64,000 nucleotides of DNA from Artocarpus heterophyllus (Eukaryota > Streptophyta > Magnoliopsida > Rosales > Moraceae), in NCBI GenBank assembly GCA_025403435.1, contig CM046330.1, forward strand, positions 15,894,239 through 15,958,238. Direction: 5' to 3'. Each line of letters begins with the position of its first letter. The first letter of the stretch is position 1. Shown in pieces: positions 48,915 through 62,949 of this stretch. The notes under the pieces were generated by a model. It worked only from the letters and a program-made list of their open reading frames with translations, searched no databases and was not told the origin of the DNA. A program made the translations under genes and the position numbers.

Positions 48915-50162
48915 GGGTTAATTTTACTTTTGACTTCTAAACTATACAACTTGTCCTATTTTAACCTCTAAACTTTTAAATGTAACAAATCATACCTCTA
49001 AACTATTTAACTTGTCTTATTTTGGCTATTCCGCTAACAAAATTGTTAATTATTAACGGACCTGAGCCAATAGTTTCATTTTTGTCCCCTAAAAAAGCAA
49101 CTTGTCTAATTTTGACCCTTAAATCTTAAACTATAACAAACCAAACTCTTGAATTATGAAACTGACTTGAGCCAATAGTTTCATTTTTGCCCCCTAAAAA
49201 GCAACTTGTCTAATTTTGACCCTTAAACCTTAAACTATAATAAACCAAACCCCTAAATTATGAAACTTGTGTTATTTTAGCCATTTAATTACTAAATCCG
49301 TTAAATATTAACGAATTAAGCCATATATATGTACCTGATTGATTAATTATAAACCAACAGTCGAGATTAAATCTTTTATAAATAACTTCATGTGTCTCAA
49401 ACCCATAAATAAGGATTTCACAAACAAATGTACATTTTGTTCCCTTAAAATTGATACAAATTTTCAAATTTTTTTCTTAATTTTGAGTCCAATTAAGGGA
49501 AGTATTTTATTGTTTGTCATTTACATAATTTTCAACTTCAAAATTTAGTCATAAGAATAACAAACAGGTTATACCATACTATCTACATGTCATTTTTATT
49601 AGGTATCCATATATATATTGTTTTTTTCCTTAAGTTAGTAATTCTTTTTTTTACTTTGATTCATCTTAAACATACGATGGAGAAAATTTGATAAAACTTT
49701 TTGAGCAAAAGTAAAAGTTTTATCAACAAGATTATATATATATATAAAAAAAGAAAAACATAATAAAGCTTATATAATAGATAAACAAAATTGAGATATT
49801 TTGACTTCAAAATACATGTTAAAAACATATATAGAGTCAAGAGATCAAAATGGTCATTTGTTTCAATCCATTAATATTTAATAAATTTAATTATTGAAGG
49901 GTAAAAATGGAACAAGTTTCATTGTTTAAAGGTGTAATTTGTTATAATTTAAAATTTAGGGTTCAAAATAAGATAAGTTGCACGGTTTAAGGCTCAAAAA
50001 AATTTATTGGCTCAATTCCATTAATATTCAACGGTTTTGTTAACGGAATGGCCAAAATTGAACAAGTAAAATAGTTCAAGGACATGATTTGTTATGTTTT
50101 AAAGTCTAGAGGCTAAAATGAGACAAATTGTACAGTTATGAGGCCAAAAGTAAAATCAACCC
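48915..50162. mobile_element. MULE-like non-autonomous element with long terminal inverted repeats (1248 bp)
   Basis: It begins GGGTTAATTTTACTTTTGAC and ends with the complementary GGCCAAAAGTAAAATCAACC C. The arms pair over roughly 300 bp or more. Both sides carry the same nine bases, TATTTATTT (48906-48914 and 50163-50171). A 9-bp target duplication is the hallmark of Mutator-like elements. The left arm has a tandem duplication of about 108 bp (49065-49260, GAGCCAATAGTTTCATTTTT start). It has no coding capacity. Confidence 0.85.
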
Positions 50163-50171
50163 TATTTATTT

Positions 50172-50928
50172 CTCTAAACTGTCGTTATATGAAAACAAAT
50201 AAAATATTTTTGTTGCAGGGTCTCTCTATGTATAAAGCTGCGGTTTCAAATTAAAGTCTTTTTATCAACCAAATTTGAGAAAAGAAGCGTTTCCCTTCAA
50301 ACTCGTTGCGGGCAGACTTCAGTTGTACACCCTCACCTTGGAGATGTAATTGGGCTCAAAGGTTTCCTTCAACGGTTGTCAATTGTGATTTCTTTCTCAA
50401 AAAGGCTTGGAGAAAAGTAAAAGCTTTAGACTTGTGTTGTGTGTCTGTGTCAAAAACCTCAAAAACTCCGAATTATGCTAAATTAAAAAACCTCGAAACT
50501 AGCCGTACGACAAATCGATATACTGTCGGTGCCAGTTAATAATACATCATTACCCCTCATAACAAAACATTCAGGAGTTTAAGGTGCTGAGCAGACCACC
50601 AAATCAAGGGTTGAATGCCCACTAAACAAATTATTGCCTGCGACTTGCACACGTCTGTCTACTCTAGCTTCAAAACATTCCTTGGTCTTTTTGATCAAAT
50701 GTGGTGTAAATTTAGTTCCAAAACGGTTACTTCGTCGTCAATATATATAGAAAATGATCCCAACATCATTCAGTACTTCCCACCTTCTTCACGTATTCAA
50801 TTATATTAAACATTCCTACACCCAAATGGGATAACATAAATTATCATCTTACAACAGCTTTACAAAAGAATATTGTCAACAAAATTTTGAAAATTAAAAA
50901 AAAAATCTTCCTTTTGTTAGTTTTTCCA
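50172..50928 (-). other. 3' flank and probable 3' UTR of the receptor kinase gene
   Basis: No separate gene recognised. The part nearest the stop codon at 50931-50929 should be 3' UTR; a polyadenylation site is not determined. Confidence 0.5.
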
Positions 50929-53900
50929 TCAATCCAAATTGACATCGTAAAGATCCTTGAGAAGCCTGGTTGTTGATGTTGTGGAGGCATTGCCCTGAGC
51001 ATCATCCTTACTCTCGAGAGAAATAGAGGAATCAATCCATGGCCCATCTGAGGAGATACCTATTTGGTGACTTTCATGCGGGTACAAAGACACGTCTGTT
51101 TGGCTGTCTTGTGTTAGCTTCTCAAACGCCTTAAACCTGGGATCTTGTTCGGACGGGGTACGCTTCGCCATAGGAGCTTGTGCTGGCATTTTGCCTTCGA
51201 GCATGCTCACCACAGAAGACATGGTTGGTCTAAGAGTGGGGGATGGGTTGGTGCATAACAGTGCCAAGTTAAGCATTGTCATAGCCTCCTCCTTGGTGTA
51301 GTTTGAACCGAGACTGGGATCCACAAGTTCTAAAAGATTTCCTCGTTCTTGTAGAACATATGCCTTAATTTCATGTGAGAAAACAAAGGAAAAGTTTAAT
51401 CCCAATGAATATATTCAAACGAAAGAGATGATTGCCAAAAAGTACGAAGTGCACCTAATGTAGATACTTAAGAATAACAAAGATTAAGAAATATAAGGAA
51501 AAAAAATAAAAAATTTAACTGGGGGTTTTCTACCAGTGACAATAGACTAAAGTTATAAATATATGAGCCTCAACACCCCAACTAAGTGAATCTAATAGAG
51601 AAAATTGCTTATCATGAGATTTTAAATTTCAATTTTTACGTTTTTTTAAAAAAGATGATGAAAGGTAAGAAGTGTTGAATCCATGTAATTTTTTCCTAGA
51701 ACCCCTTGATATGTTTTAAGAAAAACAGGGGTGGGAAAATAGCAAAAAGATAACTAGATTATCCACACAACGCAGTTCACAACTTACCCAATCAAGAAGA
51801 TATACAAACTCCTCCTTCGGTCTATAATTTGTGTTGCTCTTCCCGCTGACAATCTCTAAAGCTACAACTCCAAAGCTGTAAACATCTGCTTTGTCAGTCA
51901 GGTAACCCCTCATTGCATATTCAGGAGCCATATAACCTCTGCACATGAACCAAGTAGGTTCAATCAGTGAGTACAGTGCCATAGCCAATAAAATTCGCAG
52001 CAGTTCAAACAATAATATCTTTCAAAATTCAACAATATACATGTTTTTAAAATATGAAGGATGCATGGGATGCATCAAGAAAAGAATATCATCATTCACA
52101 TATCTTCTATTGATACTTACTCGTTTGAATATAGTGAAACTTTTTACTCCTCCTTACCCGTTTAGCACTTTTGTTTAACCTTTTATCTTGGAAATTTAGT
52201 AACAGAAGTAATTTAGTGTCTGACACTATAGATTGTGTGCCTGCGCATGCACATGTGTTATTTGTTGTTTCCTAAAGCATAATGTTCATTCAAAAAAGAA
52301 AAAAAAGGGACTGAAGTATGATAAAAATAGAATAAACTTAATGGGAATGAGATCAGAGAGAGAATCACACATTGTTCCAGCTATGCGCGTGCTGATATGG
52401 GTGTTCTCTTCTTCATCAAGCTTTGCTAAACCAAAGTCAGATATCTTGGCATTTAGATTCTTATCAAGGAGCACGTTGGTTGCCTTTATATCTCGATGCA
52501 CAATCTTCAACCTTGACTCCTCATGAAGATAAGCTAACCCCCTTGCTATTCCCACACATATCTTCTGTCTTGTTGGCCAGTCCAGGTGCAGCCGGTGTGC
52601 CAAGGAACCTATCGGCATAGAAAAAGAGAGAGCAATGTGAAGTTTTATGCTTAAGTACTTCATGACAATGCCAAAGATGTTTAAGTCGAGCAGTATTTAC
52701 CAAAGAGTGCACGAGCAAGACTATTGTTTTCCAAGTACTCATATATAAGCAACAACTGATTCCCTTCGATGCAGCAACCATAAAGCCTGACAAGGTTTGG
52801 GTGTTGCAACGCAGATATCATGCCTATCTCATTAACAAATTCACGGTTCCCTTGCTTTGATTTTGATGATAGCTGCTTAACAGCAATCACACGACCATCT
52901 GACAGCACACCCTAAACATGCATGCAAAACAAAATCGAATGTTTTACATACAATATCTTCTTTTCTTTTGATATCATAAATAAACAAATTTTCAAATGTG
53001 TATACTTGAGGACATGGTCATAATATACTTACTTTGTAAACTGGCCCAAAACCCCCCTCGCCTATCTTATTTGCAGGGTCAAAATTACCAGTAGCAGCTT
53101 TAATGTGTCTTAATGAGAAATACCCTGTTTGTAACTCTAACGCACGTAGTTCTGTAACAAAGAAAGACATGACATTAGGTATTGGGCATCCAACACGATA
53201 GTCAAGATGGAAATCAGAACTAGTTACTTTAAAATTTAACATGCCTTTTTCCCTTCGAAAAAAATGTTTTAACGTGCCTTTGTGAGCATTGCCAAACGAA
53301 AATAAGTCCATTTACTCTCAAGTATAACATCAATACTAAGCAGACGAAACTAGATTTGTATATACGTTCTTACATCAACTTAAGTTATTCATAAGCACGC
53401 CATTTTTTTTTCTGGTTTAAATTTTAACAGAAACGACACGTCAATACAGTTTTTCTGTTTGAAATTCAACAGCAACCACATGTAGATGTAATTGTAAATT
53501 TAACCACCCCTATGCAACTATTTGATGCCTACGTCATTGAACTCATTAAATTGGATCTGATCAGCTTAAGTAACCAAATATCACGCTCCCTTGCATTACT
53601 TAAAAATCTTAAAAGTGTTTTTTTTGCTGCTCAAAACTTCCTGTCTCGCTCAAATGACCACACAAAGTACAGACATCACAACCTATTCTCCAAGTGTAGT
53701 CCCTATTTGCAAGAATGAAGAATTAGTGCTGAGAGGCAAAAGTTCTATGTGCGGAAATTTATAGTGTCATAACCCCTTACCTGGATCTTCAAGGTCTTTT
53801 CCACACAAGTAACCCTTCATTCGAAGTGCTAAGAGAATAAACGTGGCAAACACACATGATGCAGCAACAATTCCAACAATTGCTCCAACAGATAGGCCAC

Positions 53901-56900
53901 CCCCGGTATCGACTTTGTAGTCTGCAAAGAAAGAAAAGTTATTATGATAACTCTAACCCTAAGTGGTAAGCAAAGTAGAAATCAAGATTTAATGAGTCAA
54001 ACATACTTGGTGTAATAGAGATAGCAGATATAAGAGGTCCATAGACGCCACGGTCAGGAATGTTATTAGTTCCTTTGCCCGCCCAATACAAGTGGATTTC
54101 TAGAGTGCTACCAGCAACAGAAATATTATCAAACGTTTTGGTGATGCCTATTTGAGCCCCACCAGCTTCCTCCATGATGTTGAAATCCCTCAAAACTAAA
54201 TTCCCCTATTCACATAACAGAGAGAAACGTCAGTACCTTCAACCAAATTTTGACATATTTTCACTTGGAATGTTAAGCTATATCTTATTAAAGAGCCACA
54301 TTATCGATAAATGAATTACGTTATAACTTATCAATCTAATGTAATATACATTTACTCACTTGAATTGAGACATTGAATATGCGCCTGCCAAGGTTTCTAA
54401 ATGTCTGGTCATTGGAAAACATTATTTCGGCAAAGTGAAGTTGCACTTTGTAACTTCCTTTTCGCAAGCAGAGGCCATAATACTTGAGTGATAGAGGTGA
54501 AAGGCGTGCTGTCTGGTAAATTTCTGATTCATTATGATTTTGAGAATTATCTTGGGTGATGAATCCTAAACCCTCATCACCCGTAAATACCCCCGTTGAA
54601 CTAAAACCCCATTTCTCTGCTGGAGAAAAAAAGGTTGCCGGAACTCCATTTTGCATGTCTTCTTGATACTCCTTGCCATCAAGATTCAATTTTGGCCCTC
54701 CGCAATTGATAAACAAAGAATGATCTGCACTTATAAGTATGAAATTAATTAACTGTGAAGACAACTGCATCTTAACTTGCAACAAGATAGCAAGTTCATG
54801 AATGCATGATTTGATGTGAACTTATCCTTACGGTGTGATCTTCCGGAGCAGGGGAGGTCCTTCTTCAAGCACCATCTACTTGTTGAAATCAAGTCTAAGT
54901 TATTCATGTTTTATATGAATTATGAAGTTTCATAAGACATAATTAAAAGCCATAACGGGAAAGGGACTTACAATTGGGCCTCAGAAGACGAGTAACTAGA
55001 AATGAGATTCCTGTTAAACATGAAAGTTGATAAGTAGCTACACAGCAAGTGATGGGAGTTCAGCAGAAAATGTAAAAGCAACAGATAAATAATCCCATGC
55101 ATACAAATGTATAGCTGTAGATGCAAACTTACGGAGTCAAAGTTGTACAGCTATGTTGATCAGTTGACCGTGTAAAATTGTTGTAAGATATATCACTGCA
55201 AACAGATAAGCCAGAACTTCCTTAGTTTGATATGCCAAGGAAAGATACATCGCATTTAACTTGTAATACCACAACATGCGGCGCGCAGATAAATTTAGAG
55301 TGAAATGATATGAAATTCACAGGAAATGAATAGCACAATGTACTAACAAGTCTTTCTTGCTGCTCATTATCCAAGATGGTACTTCTCCAGTCAATGAATT
55401 GTTTGTCAAAAACCTAAACATGTAGATCAACCCTGATCATCATCAACTTTTAAAAAAGTTCAATGAAAGATAAGAAATAAATGATTTGAAAGAAACAAAT
55501 CCAGCCTCAAGCATCTGTATAAACTTAGTCAGCAACTTACATGTATTTAAGTTTAGTTAGACTCCGCATCTCCGGTGGGATATCACCAGTCAACCTGTTA
55601 AAACTCAGGTCCCTAGAAATAGTAAAATACAGTTACACTTTATTATTTTTGTCTCCACATATTACATAAAAAAATCAAATTAGTTTATAAATGGAGTCAA
55701 TCCATCTTCCTTTAGTTAAATACGCGTTAATATAGTTTAAATGTGGCCATTTAGAAATAAAGAACACGGACAACAAGATAACAATCAGCCTTTTCCAATA
55801 AATAACCAACAGGGACAACAAAAATAAACAAAATAAAAGCAGGTCAGTTCTGGCTGGCGCAACTAGGCTTAGTCAGAGCTTAGAACAGAAATCCTTTAAG
55901 TCATGGAGAATGGGTAGCATCAAATACAAGAAAAAACCTTAAAATTTTTTAACTCAAACTTTATGTTGCGCTAATTCACTTGCTAAAATTACTACTATAC
56001 CAATAAGAAGAACTTACAGTAATTTCAGATTTGTCAACTGTCCAATGTATGGTGAAATTGGACCCCCAATTAAACAATTTCTCAATACCCTGAATCAGAA
56101 AAGTGAAAGTAAGAACTTGACAAGTTCCATAGAAGAAAACTGCTGTAATAGTTGCAGCGTTTGTGGTCGTGTTGCACTCACAATCTTTCCAAACTTTTCA
56201 AATCCTCCAAATTAGGGAAAGTTATAGCTGATCCCCACAAATCAGATATCCTCCTGAGAAAGAACTCAAGTCAGATAATTCAATCACTATGTTAATTACA
56301 AACTGTCAGTCAGACATAACCAAACAAAACATGTAGTTATCAGATGAAGGAGAATGTTCTCACAATTCTTCTAAGTTTGTCAACTTTGATATTGTTGAAG
56401 GAATAGGGCTCTCCAAGGACGTGCCTTGCATATCCCTGAAACAAATTAATTTGTTGACGTTTAATGAAGAACATAGAACCACGTGATTGCAAAATTATTT
56501 CTCAATAAGAGATTAAAAAAAGGCAGCTAAATTTCAGTACTCACAGTCGGGTAAGTTTGGTCCAGTTCCCAATAAAACTAGGTATTTTCCCGGATATTCT
56601 GGTTCCATCTATCCTACTGCAGACCATAAATAAGCTAGGATGAGAAATCTCTAAATTCTGAAAACTAAAGATGAATGAGCCCTTGCATCACTTACAAGTC
56701 AGTTAAGTTCTTCAAATTTCCAAATGTTTCTGGTATTGGTCCTGTAAAATTGTTTGCAGACAGAAGGCTGCACAATGGAGAACCATTAATCAAGAATTAT
56801 CCAGAGAAACATACATGAAAGAAATCTACACATGTATGCATAACAAGTTACGGACACGAAATATACTATTATAGCATAAGACAGCCCCTAAAGAATTAAT

Positions 56901-57459
56901 TCAGATGCCAAAAAAAAAAAAAAAAAGCCATCAGAACAAGGACGGTTGTCTTACAGCCTTTGCAAATTACTCAAACTCCCAAGCTTTGGAGGAAGAGGCC
57001 CAGTAAGCAAGTTGCTTTCGAGTACCCTGGAAAAATGCAATTTAGATCTACCAAAGTCATTCTTTTTTATCTTTCTCTGTTCAATATTTATGGAGTTAAA
57101 AGCATTATAGCTTACAGTTCCGTGAGTGTTGTGATCTCACTAATCTCCTCAGGAATGGAACCAGAGAGTCGATTTCCCAAAAGAGACCTGCAACACACAA
57201 ACCGGTCGAGAGTTTAAAAGTGGTTAAGTTGAAATATTCATATAGTCCCTGGATATATGTCTGTATACAAATACATATATACAGATGCATACATCGATAA
57301 AAATCAATGCACATGATAATTAACTTAAACTTACAGCATGCGTAAGGGGGCACGAGAAAGGCTTGGAGGGATTGATCCATTGATGTAGTTGCGAGTTAGA
57401 TCACTGTTTGATGACAGAAAAAGATAATTTTAAGGCGTGCTTACATACATATGCATATG

Positions 57460-57490
<31 letters not shown>

Positions 57491-57780
57491 GAGAGAGAGG
57501 GAGTACTAAGTGTGTAAAACTTTAAGGTACGTTTGGTCAGAATTGCCATGTGGTAAACAGTGTCAACATATCCTTGTTACACACAAACATTAAAACTAAA
57601 AGCCATATGCCAGATTGATTTCTTTATTATACTCTTACTTTTACAAGATCTATTGCTTCTAAATAACTTTCAAATTGCGCAAATACATGCAGTTAAATTT
57701 TTACTAGCCTAGCAAATAAAAAGTTGGGGAAACATTATCATATTTATCATATTGCATGAGCAATTACATTTATAACTCCC

Positions 57781-57812
<32 letters not shown>

Positions 57813-60800
57813 TAGAGAGAGAGAGAGAGAGAAAGAGAGAGAGCATATAACACTCACAGTTCTTCTAAATGAGTAAGATCTCCAAATTCTTCCGGTAGAA
57901 CTCCCACTAAACTGAGATACCTCAATTGGCTGTCATACCACATTTTTAACACATAAATGATATGGAAAAAGAAAACAAACTTCAATTGTTGAGGGAAAGA
58001 AATAGATGATGAATCTTTTACCTATTGTCAAGATTAGAAGCCCTGAATATGTGATTATGCGTAAATATTGCAGTTGAAACTTTTAAGAACTCGTACAAAA
58101 GTTCCCCATGAATATAGGCATTTTCATCATTTCTATTTCCCTTGGATTTTATTTTTAAAAACTTTATATATCCCTTTCTTCGGTATTGTGCATAAAGGAC
58201 ATAGAAGTTGCACAATTTTCAACGTATTAAAGATTTGATCAACGACCATCAAATAAAGAAATTTCCCAATGATCAATGAAATATAGGGATTATTCTACCA
58301 TACGGATTGTACATTATGGTCCAAATTTTTCAGTCCAAAATTATTCAAGAGATAAACAAATAATACAATATAATTGAAAAAACAGATAACACATTGGCTT
58401 GGGGCTTGGTAGATCTATCATATACGAAACTCAAAAAAACATGAAGAAAAGGATCTGATGACTTTTATCCAAAAAGAAAAGCAGTTATTTTTCTTTTATC
58501 CAAAAAGAAAAGCAGTTATTTTTCTACACAATTTTTTGTCAACGAAACAAAAATTCAAGCGCAGACGATGAATAACACTATTATTTGTGCGTGATCAGCC
58601 TCTTAGAATATATGCCATAATAAAAAAAGTATAAACGCAACGCATCAACTAACAAAATCAAAAACTTGCAAATGTTGTACTATAATATGTGAAAAATGAG
58701 GAGGATCATAAAAAGGTGCTTACATTGATTTGACATGGCAAATGCTAGTACCATTTATGGAATCAGAACAAACGCATGTGACATTGCTTTCAACGTTCCC
58801 TCCTAGTGTCGTATTTAAGCCCCCATCTCTGCAAGAACTTCGGCTGATGTTCCAGTAGCGATTCAGTTGTAGTTTTCTGGAAATTGTTTCTAGAGTTTTC
58901 ACTGCCACATATTACAAATGTATCAGAAAAGCGTTCAACAAATCAGAAACCGTTGTCAGACTTGTTCTTCAAAAGTCTTTCATCCTCATCATTTGTCACT
59001 TTATGCCTTTCTAACCTTACCCCACCTAAAGCCTAACCAATATTAAGTTGGTTTGACAATAGCGGCGGTGGAGTCACAAAATACTTTTGGTTGATGGCAT
59101 GGTATATTAAGGAAAAAAAAATTATCTCGTAAAACTATAATTATCTATTTTCAGACATGATTATGAATTCTTTTTATACGGATGGAAATTAATAAAATTT
59201 TATAGGAAAATTAAGGATAAAAAATTGTAATCTTTAAAATGTAAATAAAAACACATGCCCCCGCTAGAGTGAATGTTCCTCTATTTTTTAGGGTGTTCGG
59301 TGGTAAGAAGGACGAAGAGTGAGAAGAATGAAAAGAGTAGAAGGAGTGATAATATAAAAGATGAAGATGATTATGGTAATTTTTCGTGTTGTTTAGTAAG
59401 AAAGAAAGATAAAAATGAATGATATTTATATATCTAATTATTAAATTGTTAATTTTATTATTTGTTGATAATTTATTTTGAAAGATAATAAGATCTTTTT
59501 AATTAAATTTGGATATATTTGTTGGATTTTTCTATTAGTAGGAAAAGATCTAAAATGATGAGCCTAAATACAGAGTTGTTCCTTCCATCTTGCCTCTCCT
59601 CTCTCCTCTCTCCTCTCTACTATCTAACCAAATAATATATCAAGGTCCTCCTTTTGTCTCTTTCTCCCTCCTATCAAACACATTCTTATCCTTCTGTGTC
59701 TCTCTCCCTTCTATCAAACACATTTTGAAAATGTTTCTCTATACTCTCAAGCGTCAATTTTTTAATAAATGTTTTTTCCTCATTATACAATATATACTCC
59801 TCGCAGTACGTCTGTTAAGGTTTGGTTCGCAAAAATTTTTATAAAAGATCTTTTAACGCAATCTATACTAAACACTTATTTTGTTATTTAAATCATATTG
59901 AAATCTTTTCACGAAACCATTTAATTTTAAGATAATTATTTATTCTAGTGCCTGGAGAATCTTCGTCTTTTGACTTCCCAATACTACAGTCTCACATGCA
60001 CGAATATTATTCCTTGACGTTTTAAAAATCGCATGTCCAAATTTAAATTCAAAGGAAATAGCAATATGTTTTTTTTCTTCCCATCCTTTTTTCCCCCTTT
60101 ATCTGACCATTAAGAGACTGTAGATAAGATGGCATGGCATGGTCCAAATGTGCAACCCATGTTTAGATAAGTCTGACAAATTCTTAATCACATCTTCTCA
60201 ACCAACCTTGTTCCAGCCCACCAGAAACCATAATTACAGTAAACTATACGTGCCTTTACAGCTGTCTCTTATTTGCGTGCACACTATGTTATAGTCATTA
60301 TTTAATATAAAAGAATGGAAACACAAGAAAATGAAAAGCCGTTGACTAATCCTTCCTTCACTGTTTTTGTAATTTTCAGCTTCTCAGTAAACAATTACCC
60401 CTATGTGAAAATAATAATTGATGAATAGATACGCTCACAATAACTATACCGTAAAAAAATTGTTTAATTTACATGTTTGAGCAGAAGTTTAAATAAATAT
60501 TTAAATTTTTATAAAATAAAATATTATAACAAAAATAATTTAAACTTATGATTTAAACTTATAAAATAAATCTGTAATAAATAAACTACTCTTGTGTCAC
60601 TTTTAAAATATCATATTATATAGAATATTTTTATTTAATCTCATAAAATTATAACTTAACTATTAATAAAATAATAAGACCTAAACTAAAAAATATACTA
60701 TATAATAAATTAAGATTCATAATTTTAATAAATAACAAGGTTATAATTAGATGAAAAAGATTTTCTATTATATATCATAAAAGTTTAGTCCATACGACCC

Positions 60801-62122
60801 CTTTTCCCATAAATCCAAAATGAGAAAACCTAAAAAAAAAATCTGACTTTTTATTCAACACCCCCTTTTCAATTCAACGCCCATTCCATCAACTTGCACA
60901 AACATTTATTTCACATAGGGCCATCACGTTTGCAACCTTTACCCATAAACAGACTGTTCTAATCTGATGAAATTGTAATGGCCTTTTAAATTCAACGTCC
61001 ATTCCTTCAACTTGCAGAAACATTTATTTCACAAGGGGCCATCATGTTTGCAACCTTTACCCTTAAAGAGACTTTTTTATTGATGACATTGTAATGGTCT
61101 ATGAGGTGCAATGCACTATTTTTAATATGGATACTCATAAATAATAATATCAAAATCAAATGGCTAAAAATATGCTACGAGGTGTTTTTTTGTTAAGAAA
61201 CACTGGGCACAGTTGTATAAAAAAAAAAAGTCTAAAATATGTATGACTTGATCAGTTTTTTTTTTTTTTTGTTTTTTTGGTGAAAGACTTGTGAGTATTC
61301 ATGAATTAAATTATTACACGAGAAAATGTGAACATTGGGGATCATCCTACACAAGAAAACTATAAGAATAAGACTTGTGGGGCCAGACCAACTAAAAATT
61401 GCTAAGACTTCAAACCATAGATCAGAAATGGACAATCTTTTACTGATAATTTTTAATGATAAACGTGAAAAAATGGACAAATCTTATCGTATGGACAAAT
61501 TATTTCAATATAAAATAAGGATCCAAAAAAAAGGGTCTGTATTGTGATCCAGATAGGAATCCAATTCTAAGAAATTAATGAGTTAATATTAAGACCTCTA
61601 ATATTTGTGTTTTGGTGGAAAATCGAATTTTATATTTGATGTGATTAGTTGAGCACCGTTTGCTTTCTGAGAAAACTGCCGAGAAACCACATGAGAAAAC
61701 AAAATGAGGAATTGTTTTGATTGCCATGTGAGAAAAATAATGGAAAAGGAACTGAAAAAGAAAGCAGAAACGCACACATGAGCATAACCATCTCAGCGTC
61801 ATCAATTCTCATTCCGTTTCCCACGCTTTCTCAGGAATCAAACACAACCAAGGAAAAACCTTACACACTACTAAACGGAAAACGAAATTGATCAAAGCCG
61901 CACAAATCGCGAAGAACAAAGTTGGAGATCGCAATCTAAGATTCAAAAACTTAATACGACTGACGAAAATTGAAAAACTTAAAACGGAGAAATCTTCGAA
62001 AACGTACCTTCATCTTCAGGCAAAAGTTGAGCGTCGGAACCAAATCCACCGAAGCAATTCAAAGCCAGAAATCCGAAGAGGAAGAGAGCAAGAATCTTGT
62101 TTGTCGAGAAAACGAATGCCAT
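50929..62122 (-). CDS. LRR-malectin receptor-like kinase, subfamily LRR-VIII-2 (LIK1/At1g53430-like)
   Basis: A plasma-membrane serine/threonine kinase with an outer leucine-rich repeat and malectin region; relatives include RKF1 and the CERK1 partner LIK1. Twenty-four exons in transcript order: 62122-62008, 58901-58724, 57929-57858, 57403-57335, 57187-57116, 57026-56955, 56767-56696, 56616-56545, 56435-56364, 56253-56182, 56089-56018, 55612-55541, 55413-55348, 55195-55133, 55010-54972, 54876-54833, 54724-54360, 54205-54007, 53921-53781, 53151-53033, 52911-52701, 52608-52371, 51938-51788, 51363-50929. They sum to 3081 nt, 1026 residues, all in frame. Residues 1-30 are a signal peptide; LRRs about 98-380; malectin about 408-595 ([27 protein letters not shown]); membrane helix about 605-627. 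The kinase has GEGGFG (673-678), lysine 694, HRD (790-792), DFG (810-812) and [10 protein letters not shown]. All catalytic residues are present. Confidence 0.96.
57786..57843. repeat. (GT)n-(GA)n compound microsatellite in a receptor kinase intron
   Basis: About thirteen GT units followed by about fifteen GA units, close to the splice donor of the exon at 57929-57858. An (AT)n tract lies in the same intron near 57460-57486. Confidence 0.9.
58463..58524. repeat. 31-bp perfect direct repeat in intron 2 of the kinase gene
   Basis: TTTTATCCAAAAAGAAAAGC AGTTATTTTTC occurs twice in tandem without a mismatch, which suggests a recent event. Confidence 0.85.
58902..62007 (-). other. Large first intron of the kinase gene (3.1 kb)
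   Basis: It separates the signal-peptide exon from the first ectodomain exon. Apart from the 117-bp duplication it is AT-rich with no recognisable coding sequence; other introns in the gene are mostly 80-450 bp (intron 2 is about 0.8 kb). Confidence 0.85.
60867..61100. repeat. Tandem duplication of about 117 bp in intron 1 of the kinase gene
   Basis: The block starting AATTCAACGCCCATTCCATC (60870) recurs as AATTCAACGTCCATTCCTTC (60989). Both contain AAACATTTATTTCACA, GGGCCATCA and GTTTGCAACCTTTACCC and end ATTGTAATGG. Fewer than a tenth of positions seem to differ. Confidence 0.85.
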
Positions 62123-62930
62123 GCTTTCCAGGTCCTCGTTCGCAGAAGCAATGAACGAAAGAAGAGAGAGAAAATAGACAGAGAGAATGATGCGAGAGAA
62201 GAAGGTTGCGTAGGGGATTTAAGAAGATACGCAAAAGTGAAATGAAAGAGTGATTTGAATCAAATCAAACATTGCGAAGATAGCAGGAAAGATCGCTTTC
62301 GTTTTGGTGATTTTGGAGTGGTTTTTTGGGAAACGGAATAGTATTTTGTGGAAAATGGAAGACCAAAAAGGGGAACGAATCAGAACACGAAAGGAAGAGT
62401 ACGAGTACGGAATTAGTAGGATAACTAGGAAGTGAAAAGTAGTGGAGAAAGTAAGAAAGAAAGAAGGAAAGAAAGAAAGAGAGCCGCCAATAAGGAACGG
62501 GAATGGGATTATTATTTGATTCTACTTTTTCGCCTTTTCTATGTTGTAAGAAATGTCGGCATCGGAGGCATGCAATTTAGGGCCTTTGATAACAACAGGG
62601 TTGAAAAGTCAATATTAAAATACCTTTCTCAGTTAAAATGTCTTTTTTGAGGACGTGGAATTTTTCTTTTGTGGGGGATGAGAACGTGGAAATTGATATC
62701 ATATTAAATAGACGTAGACAGTTGCACTCCCTTGCGATTTTGTAAGAGAGCGAATATTGAAGGGATGTAGCGGTAAATGATAATTTTTTAAAAAAAAAGA
62801 CCATAAATTTTTTAAATTAAATAAATAATTATTTATTAGTGATGAATTTTGATAAATTTAACATGATAAACTCAAAAATTATAGTTATTTTATTTTAAAA
62901 AGGTCATCCTGTCTTATTTTGAATATTAAA
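62123..62930 (-). promoter_or_regulatory. Upstream region of the receptor kinase gene
   Basis: Purine-rich on the plus strand, including GAAAGAAAGAAGG-type repeats at 62450-62482, so the leader on the coding strand is CT-rich, as is common in plant 5' UTRs. I cannot place a TATA box with confidence. Confidence 0.4.
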
Positions 62931-62949
62931 CTATCTTATCAAACACAAG

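Noticed and set aside
51945..52620. Plus-strand frames opposite the kinase exons
   Set aside because: Shadows of the real minus-strand kinase exons at 51788-51938 and 52371-52608.
58018..58215. Minus-strand frame between ectodomain exons of the kinase
   Set aside because: The exons at 58901-58724 and 57929-57858 join in correct phase without it, and it has no LRR or other domain.
61888..62245. Plus-strand Arg/Lys-rich frames at the kinase first exon
   Set aside because: They are the antisense of the signal-peptide exon and its purine-rich leader.
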